Source of the DNA: Sordariomycetes sp. S80-01Y
Taxonomy: Eukaryota > Ascomycota > Sordariomycetes
Direction of reading: 5' to 3'
Assembly: GCA_037042185.1 (NCBI GenBank)
Contig: JAXQJY010000022.1
Location: 248,001 to 312,000, forward strand
Length of the DNA stretch: 64,000 bases
Shown: positions 58,909-64,000 of the stretch, piece after piece
How the letters are laid out: every line of letters starts with the position of its first letter
How positions within the stretch are numbered: the first letter of the stretch is position 1
Position numbers and translations under genes: made by a program
Notes under the pieces: model-generated
Told to the model about the DNA's origin: nothing
The model's database searches: none
What the model saw: the letters and a program-made list of their open reading frames with translations, nothing else

Positions 58909-59349
58909 CTACTGTTGCTGGCGAATAGCCATGTCGCCAAAGGCCCGGTCCAGTTGCGCGCCCTCATCCTCTTTCGCCTTGGCCTTGGCCTCGGCGGCAG
59001 CCTTTTGCTCCTCTGTCTCGTTGTCCATCAAGCTCTCAGAGGGACCCTCCGTGCGCTCGGGCTCCAGCATGCGCGACTCGCTGTCGAGCCAGCCCGGTGC
59101 GACGCGTCGTTTCTCGGCCAGCTCCCGCTCGCGCTTCCTCTCCTCGAACTCTTTCAATTCGCGGTCGGCGTCTTCTTGCATCTTATCCAAGTGAGCAGAA
59201 AGGGCCCGGCACGAGGCGATGATGTCCTCGGGATGCGCAGCATGGCCTGAGTTGGAGACGATGAAGCGCGACTTGGGCTGTTCGGACGGATCGCCGCCCT
59301 CCGTGGCGGTTGGGATGCCGAGGGACGAAGGTGGGATGTTGGACGGCAT
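58909..59349 (-). CDS. Small conserved-looking protein with charged coiled coil
   Basis: A single coding exon from the ATG at 59349 gives 146 residues. Residues 40-100 include HPEDIIASCRALSAHLDKMQ and ELKEFEERKRERELAEKRR, a charged helix likely to form a coiled coil. The tail EQKAAAEAKAKAKEDEGAQL and LDRAFGDMAIRQQ is also helical. A conserved-looking motif, RRVAPGWLDSESRMLEP, sits between them. I do not recognise the family. A GTGAGT at about 59487 after a short ATG-led stretch suggests a 5' UTR intron or a short extra exon. The gene is convergent with the GPI-type gene, with a 126-nt gap. Confidence 0.68.
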   Translation of the reverse strand: MPSNIPPSSLGIPTATEGGDPSEQPKSRFIVSNSGHAAHPEDIIASCRALSAHLDKMQEDADRELKEFEERKRERELAEKRRVAPGWLDSESRMLEPERTEGPSESLMDNETEEQKAAAEAKAKAKEDEGAQLDRAFGDMAIRQQQ

Positions 59350-59834
59350 TGTCTTGTAGTTGTAGGACAGCGTGGTCGCGGTCGGGAGCGAAACAAACGG
59401 TGAAACGGTTAAAGGTACTTGTTCTAGCAAGTGGTGAGGCCCTGGATGGAAGGTCAGCGACGGTTCTCAACGCGGTTCGTCGTCACTCACGATTGCTGTA
59501 CATGGTTGTTATGGTGAGGGGTGAGCACCGGTGGTTGGGGTGTCGCTGGGAGCGGCAAGGGTCCCGTGGGCAGCTTGGACGCGGGGTAAATGATTGTTAA
59601 TTTGCGTCTCTAGCGAAAAGTCAACGGGCAGCGTGATTATTAAAGGATCGGGACGATATGATCGAGGTAACTTCGGCCAGTGACAGCTTGAACCGGAGGT
59701 AATCGTCATGTCTGGCAAGTACCGTTATCGATAACCACAGCCCCACGTTGAACCTCTCCAGCTACACCTGGAAGTCGATCGCAACTTTTCTAAACCCTCT
59801 CCTGCTTCATCTCAGATCACCAATTGAGCTCGTC
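59350..59834. promoter_or_regulatory. Divergent promoter region
   Basis: This stretch lies between the small coiled-coil gene (minus) and the pICln-type gene (plus). It probably includes a 5' UTR intron of the minus gene. No other gene was seen. Confidence 0.4.
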
Positions 59835-60740
59835 ATGCCTCCCACAACGATCCGTACCCCTCCTTCGGTGGAAGACTACACCGCACTAGAGGTCTTCCAG
59901 TCCGCGACACCCTCGTCCTTCACCGACGGCAAGCCAGTCCTCCACTACCACCTCTCGGGCGCGAAAGCCACCATCCCCAAATCCCAAGCGGGCACTCTCG
60001 CAGTCTTTCCCGCCGATGCCGCAGCCAAGTTGCCCGAGCAGACGAACGGCTCGACGGAAGAGGTCATAGAGCGCGAGGTCGAAATCTTCGTCAATTCGGA
60101 GTAAGGTCAACACCAGCCCGCGCGTCGACACGTTGAGCTAACAGAGTGTAGGAGCTTCGTCATCTTCAGCAATGAGGCCGAAGCAGGCGTCTCCATCCCT
60201 TACCCTTCGATCTCGATACACGCCATCAAGCAAGTATCCAACGTCCCGGCGATATGGATGCAGCTGGAGTTCGCAGATGGTGGCTCCGACGACGATGACT
60301 TTGCCTGCGTGGAACTCACCATCGTTCCGCCTGCCTCTCCCGAAAACGCAGCGCAGAAGGTGTACGAAGCCATGGCCGCCTGCTCGGACCTTCATCCAGA
60401 TCCCAACGACGACGAGGAAGAAGACGAGGCGGAGAACCACGACCGCATCATCTTTGAAGGGAGCGCCGAGCATGAGGCTTTGGAGGGCTTCTCGGGTGTA
60501 ATGAGGGGTCAGCCGGACGGGGGCCTGCCGCCACCATTGCCCGGAAGCGGCGGCTGGATCACGGCAGATAACATGCACGAGTACTTCGACGAGGACGGAA
60601 ACTGGATTGGAGACGGTGCGGAGGAGCAGGAGCCAGAGGACCTCGGGGACGGTGCCGGAACCAGAAGAGGGAGGGAGGACGGTGAAGGTGAGGCGAATGA
60701 GAATGGACACGACGATTCCAAGCGGGCGAGGGTTGAATAA
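59835..60740 (+). CDS. pICln / Lot5 family protein
   Basis: Exons are 59835..60100 and 60152..60740, giving 284 residues, with a 51-nt intron (GTAAGG..TGTAG). The PH-like fold of family PF03517 is visible. A strand-rich start (PVLHYHLSGAKATIPK) leads to SFVIFSNEAEAGVSIPYPSI and SIHAIKQV, and then to IWMQLEFADGGSDDDDFACV and ELTIVP. A very acidic stretch (DPNDDEEEDEAENHD) precedes ADNMHEYFDEDGNW, a match to the acidic C-terminal motif of pICln. Animal pICln chaperones Sm proteins with the PRMT5 complex. The yeast relative is Lot5. The C-terminus ends in a basic SKRAR patch. The gene is tail to tail with the next gene. Confidence 0.88.
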
Positions 60741-61028
60741 AGAACGTTATGGTTGGGAAAGTAAAAAGTTAGAAAGGACCAGGGGAGCACGGCGTTTGGA
60801 GGGATCACCCAGCATGCAGAAGAACAATCAACATTACGTTTTCTTCTATCAGGATTACAACTATACCTGTCAATATGTACCAGTCGAACACGACGAGGCC
60901 AGTCAGCCTCCCAGCTTCTCAGCATACCATTCCGCCCCGGACTCAAAGAAAGATTGTTTAAAAGATGGGATATCAACACCATGAAAGGGAAACGCCCGTA
61001 GGGCAAGATGAGTGTCACGCCTCTCCTC

Positions 61029-63707
61029 TCACATCCTCAGCCGACCGCCTTTGGCGACTGCATCCCTATCGGGACTGCTCTTCAAGAAGCCGTCCTGGTC
61101 ATACAGCCCCAGACTCTCGGCACTCTCCCTCTGCCGCCTCTTCCTCTCCTTCTCCTTGTCACCGTCCTTCAAGTCGCTCCTGAGCGGCAGTCGCGTTGGG
61201 CTGCGCATCGCTTTCCTCGGGCCGTTGGGCGACCGGCGAGGGGACGGGAGCTCGAAGCGCACGCGCAAGCCGTGGCCTTGGTTTTCCTTCTCCTCCTCGC
61301 CCTTCTGCTGGCTCTTGGGCTCCCTCGTGTCCTTGGGGGTGTTGAGAGAGTTGGTCGGGCGGCTGTTGTTGCGCGAGTGACCACGCCTGGGGGTGGCTCT
61401 CAGTGAGCCTTGGCTGCTGCCCACGTTGAGGTAGTTCTTCTTGCCGTCCTTGACGGTCTTGCTCTGCGCCCTGTCCGGGGAGAAGCCCCCGCCCCTGAGT
61501 ACGGGTAGCGTGGGACTCTCGCCCTCGTCTTTATCTCCACCCGCAGTGCTGGCGATAGAAGCGACGCTGTAGCTGCTCACGACGCTGTTCATCCTCCTCA
61601 GCTCAGCGACAGTGCTGCCGACGGAGTGGAGCCCGCTGGTGGTAGCCCGACGTCCAGGCAGTGAGGTTGCAACGTCATAGTCCTCGTCGTTGAAGTCCTG
61701 GTCGTAGTTGGAGCTTGAAGTCGAGGCAATAGAAGCCCGTCGAGTGGGTGGTCGCTGATACTGGTTCTTTGGTCGGGGGGAGAGAGGTGTCGGGAGGATC
61801 ATCTCGTCATTGAGCAGAATTCTCGTGGGTGGCTTTGGGAGACCACGCCTTTGCGAACTCTGATGCCTCAGACTCATGACTTCGCGCTCGTCCAGTGGTG
61901 ACGAGGTCAAGTCCGCTGTCTCTGCCCTCGCGAGTCTCGCTCTGGTCGGCGTGGCGACGTTGCTCGTGCTGTCGACCTGCTTGACTCCCTTCGGCGTTGT
62001 CTCCCCCTCCTCTTCAGATTCGGGAACCGTTACATCTGTATAGACACTCTCGCTGCCTTCGCTGACACTCCGTTGCCCGCCAATGAAGAGATCATTCTTG
62101 GCCTTGGTTTCAACGCTGTCCCTTCTTCTCGGGGGGCTGAGCACAGGCGCAGGTGTCATCTTCAAGCTACCCCTTCGTCCGCCGAAGCGGGCGTTCGTCG
62201 ACAGCGTCCTCAGCGGCGCCGGCACGGCAGTCTCGTCGACAACCTCGCCGCGGACCTTTCCTTCCCTCACGGTCTGCGCTCTCTCCAGGGGTCGCGGGCC
62301 AGTAGGCCCTTGGCGCGTCTCGACGAACGGGTCGTCCCTGGTCGCATTCGGCTGCGGGGCCTGGTATTGCTCGTCCTCCGGTTCACCAACGCTATACAAT
62401 GTCGACAGCGCACTCGACACGTCACTGTCCAGGCTCCTGCTCCGTCTCCTGGGAGAGGGCCTCGGTGGTGACCTCTGGGGACTGGTGCTTTGAGCAGGCT
62501 GAAGTTGGACCTGCGCATTCGACGACCACTCCTGGCCTGCTCTCAAACGACTTGGGCTGCCCGTCCCGCCAGGCAACTGCAACTCTTGAGTAGCAGCTTG
62601 GATGAGGCTGTTCGCCGCCGAGCCAATGCTGCTTACGCTCGGACCCCTGCTCTTGTTGGTTCCAGGCGTATTGTTCTGGCTCTTCTTGCTGGGACTGGGC
62701 GTTACCCGGCCCCTTGTCCTGGTTGAGCTCCCTGTTCGGGGAGTTTTCATCGGCGAACCGTTCTTTGTGGGCGATCCTCTGGGCGTTTTGACCGGAGATC
62801 GCGAAGTCCCGTCGCGAAGTCGCTGTTCCGTGTGGGCTAGTATGTCTTTCAAGTCGCTGGCGGTGCCACTCGGCTTGACATATCTCATCTGGCCCGCCAC
62901 CCTCGACCTTCCCCTCTCCTCCTCTGCATCTCGCAGCTCAGGAGCAGTAGCACTGCCTCCCAGCGTAGCGTTCGCGCCTCCCGAAATGGCAGGTCCCATC
63001 GCGGGAGGCCGACTCTGCCTCTTCTTTTGTACGTGGATCTCATTCCTCTCCGGGCTCATGTCTTTGAGCTCTTGGGGAGCCTCAGTCGGCGCAGGCTGCG
63101 GCGCATTGTCCTCAAGATCCGGTAATGTGGCAGTGGCCAGCGCCCCAGACCCCATCATGACACCAACCCAACTATCTCTCCAGCTCCATCTCCTCCTCTC
63201 CGGCCCGTGCTCGCTCTCGCCGTCCACGCTCCATCTGCCCCTGAAGCGATCAATGTTGAGTCCAAAGCTTCTGCTCTTGGGCAGGGGAGGCAGAACAGGC
63301 GGCGGGCGCCACGGTACCGGATCCCTTGCTTCTCCATAGCCAAAACCCAAGGTGAGCTCACTAGCCTCAGATGGTAGGATCTGCATCGTTGTCTGGCTGT
63401 TCAATAACCGTCTCTTACTGAGCACCGTGGTCAAGGCGTCGGGTTCGTGGTGATCGCTCGCCGGGTCGGTTGCATAGACTCTTCTTGTCACGGGCCGAGA
63501 GCGTTGGCGGATCTTCCATGCGAGGAGGTAGCCTACGCATGCGAAGAGGAGCACTCCGCCTAGGACGGCTATAGTGATGAGCCAGCCCAGGCCAAGGCCG
63601 CCGGTCTTCTCGTCTCGAGCGGCGAGGACCTGCCGCGGCAGCATTTTTGGCAGATCCATGGCGATGGTATGCGGTTGTGCCATCCATGCATTGGGAAACA
63701 TGGACAT
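61029..63707 (-). CDS. Large single-pass membrane protein with long disordered cytosolic tail
   Basis: A single exon encodes 892 residues, not recognised as a named family. A short N-terminus is followed by one transmembrane helix at about residues 40-62 (WLITIAVLGGVLLFACVGYL) and the basic stop-transfer KIRQRSRPVTRR. No cleavable signal is obvious, so the helix probably serves as a signal anchor. The remaining 820 residues are Ser/Pro/Arg-rich and disordered. They contain many SP/TP sites (SPVKTPRGSPTKNGSP, SPQRSPPRPSPRR) that suggest phosphorylation by CDK- or MAPK-type kinases. The end is YDQDGFLKSSPDRDAVAKGG. Such architecture occurs in fungal cell-surface scaffold or polarity proteins. 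A second ATG, 17 codons downstream, is an alternative start. Confidence 0.78.
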   Translation of the reverse strand: MSMFPNAWMAQPHTIAMDLPKMLPRQVLAARDEKTGGLGLGWLITIAVLGGVLLFACVGYLLAWKIRQRSRPVTRRVYATDPASDHHEPDALTTVLSKRRLLNSQTTMQILPSEASELTLGFGYGEARDPVPWRPPPVLPPLPKSRSFGLNIDRFRGRWSVDGESEHGPERRRWSWRDSWVGVMMGSGALATATLPDLEDNAPQPAPTEAPQELKDMSPERNEIHVQKKRQSRPPAMGPAISGGANATLGGSATAPELRDAEEERGRSRVAGQMRYVKPSGTASDLKDILAHTEQRLRDGTSRSPVKTPRGSPTKNGSPMKTPRTGSSTRTRGRVTPSPSKKSQNNTPGTNKSRGPSVSSIGSAANSLIQAATQELQLPGGTGSPSRLRAGQEWSSNAQVQLQPAQSTSPQRSPPRPSPRRRSRSLDSDVSSALSTLYSVGEPEDEQYQAPQPNATRDDPFVETRQGPTGPRPLERAQTVREGKVRGEVVDETAVPAPLRTLSTNARFGGRRGSLKMTPAPVLSPPRRRDSVETKAKNDLFIGGQRSVSEGSESVYTDVTVPESEEEGETTPKGVKQVDSTSNVATPTRARLARAETADLTSSPLDEREVMSLRHQSSQRRGLPKPPTRILLNDEMILPTPLSPRPKNQYQRPPTRRASIASTSSSNYDQDFNDEDYDVATSLPGRRATTSGLHSVGSTVAELRRMNSVVSSYSVASIASTAGGDKDEGESPTLPVLRGGGFSPDRAQSKTVKDGKKNYLNVGSSQGSLRATPRRGHSRNNSRPTNSLNTPKDTREPKSQQKGEEEKENQGHGLRVRFELPSPRRSPNGPRKAMRSPTRLPLRSDLKDGDKEKERKRRQRESAESLGLYDQDGFLKSSPDRDAVAKGGRLRM

Positions 63708-64000
63708 GTTGTAACGAGCGTGGGTTAATGAATGAACAAACTTACCGTAAAGAACGACTGGTCAAAAAACGATCAGGAGAAAAGCCCATCCTCGGGAAAT
63801 GTGAGGTTTTGTGATCTACATCAGGTAAATAAAAGCCATTCGCTGTGGCATTGTCGTGGTTCGACGCAATATCGTGTGGAATGCGTTGCTATGAGCTTCA
63901 CATTCCACAGCTCACGATATGGCAGCTACGTTGAGAATTTCCATGGACTCAATTGGTAGCTAAATGGCCCACAGCAGTCCAAGACACGCGTTTGCCATCC
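63708..64000. other. Right-edge intergenic sequence
   Basis: This is the promoter side of the single-pass protein gene. No other coding sequence was recognised in the last 290 bases. Confidence 0.45.

Overview
This is nuclear DNA of a filamentous ascomycete (Pezizomycotina, most likely a Sordariomycete). The signs are genes with short introns of 41-103 nt, GT..AG borders and CTNAC-type branch sites, a Zn2Cys6 regulator, a PTH11/rhodopsin-type membrane protein, a BIM1-like surface protein and an intron-bearing tRNA. I found no rRNA, CRISPR array, bacterial-style operon or intact transposon. Exon structures were worked out by hand from splice signals and reading-frame closure. For nearly all multi-exon genes the exon lengths sum to whole codons.

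Layout: (1) 1-5.8 kb holds the edge-truncated CDT2-type WD40 gene (minus), divergent from DUG3 (glutathione breakdown, plus), then an unrecognised serine-rich protein. (2) 5.8-24.7 kb is gene-poor. Its one clear gene is a large Zn2Cys6 transcription factor at 8.1-10.8 kb, followed upstream by about 9.9 kb without any convincing gene. Beyond that lie a broken UPF1-type helicase fragment, degenerate short-period repeats and a doubtful coiled-coil ORF. (3) 24.7-33.6 kb is gene-dense: glutathione peroxidase, a Tda3-like FAD oxidoreductase, NOP16, a MARVEL-type four-helix membrane protein and a 14-helix-type MFS exporter. (4) 33.6-50.4 kb carries a 68-bp-period minisatellite, a secreted HAD phosphatase resembling phosphorylcholine phosphatase, a PEP-mutase/isocitrate-lyase family protein, a PAF-acetylhydrolase-type lipase, a glutathione S-transferase, an Old Yellow Enzyme, a seven-helix rhodopsin-like protein and a small ABM-fold protein. 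(5) 51.0-55.4 kb is a degraded 4.2 kb segment bracketed by two identical intron-containing tRNA-Arg genes in direct orientation. (6) 56.1-63.7 kb holds a BIM1-like membrane-anchored protein, a secreted Ser/Thr-rich GPI-type protein, a small coiled-coil protein, a pICln/Lot5 family protein and a long single-pass membrane protein.

Themes: three glutathione genes (DUG3, peroxidase, transferase) occur in one window. Two of them have in-frame upstream leaders that look like mitochondrial targeting peptides, which suggests dual targeting from alternative starts. I did not find a convincing wholly new system. The most unusual items are the tRNA-bracketed segment, the higher-order minisatellite, the long gene-free tract beside the regulator, and the BIM1-like protein with no N-terminal histidine.
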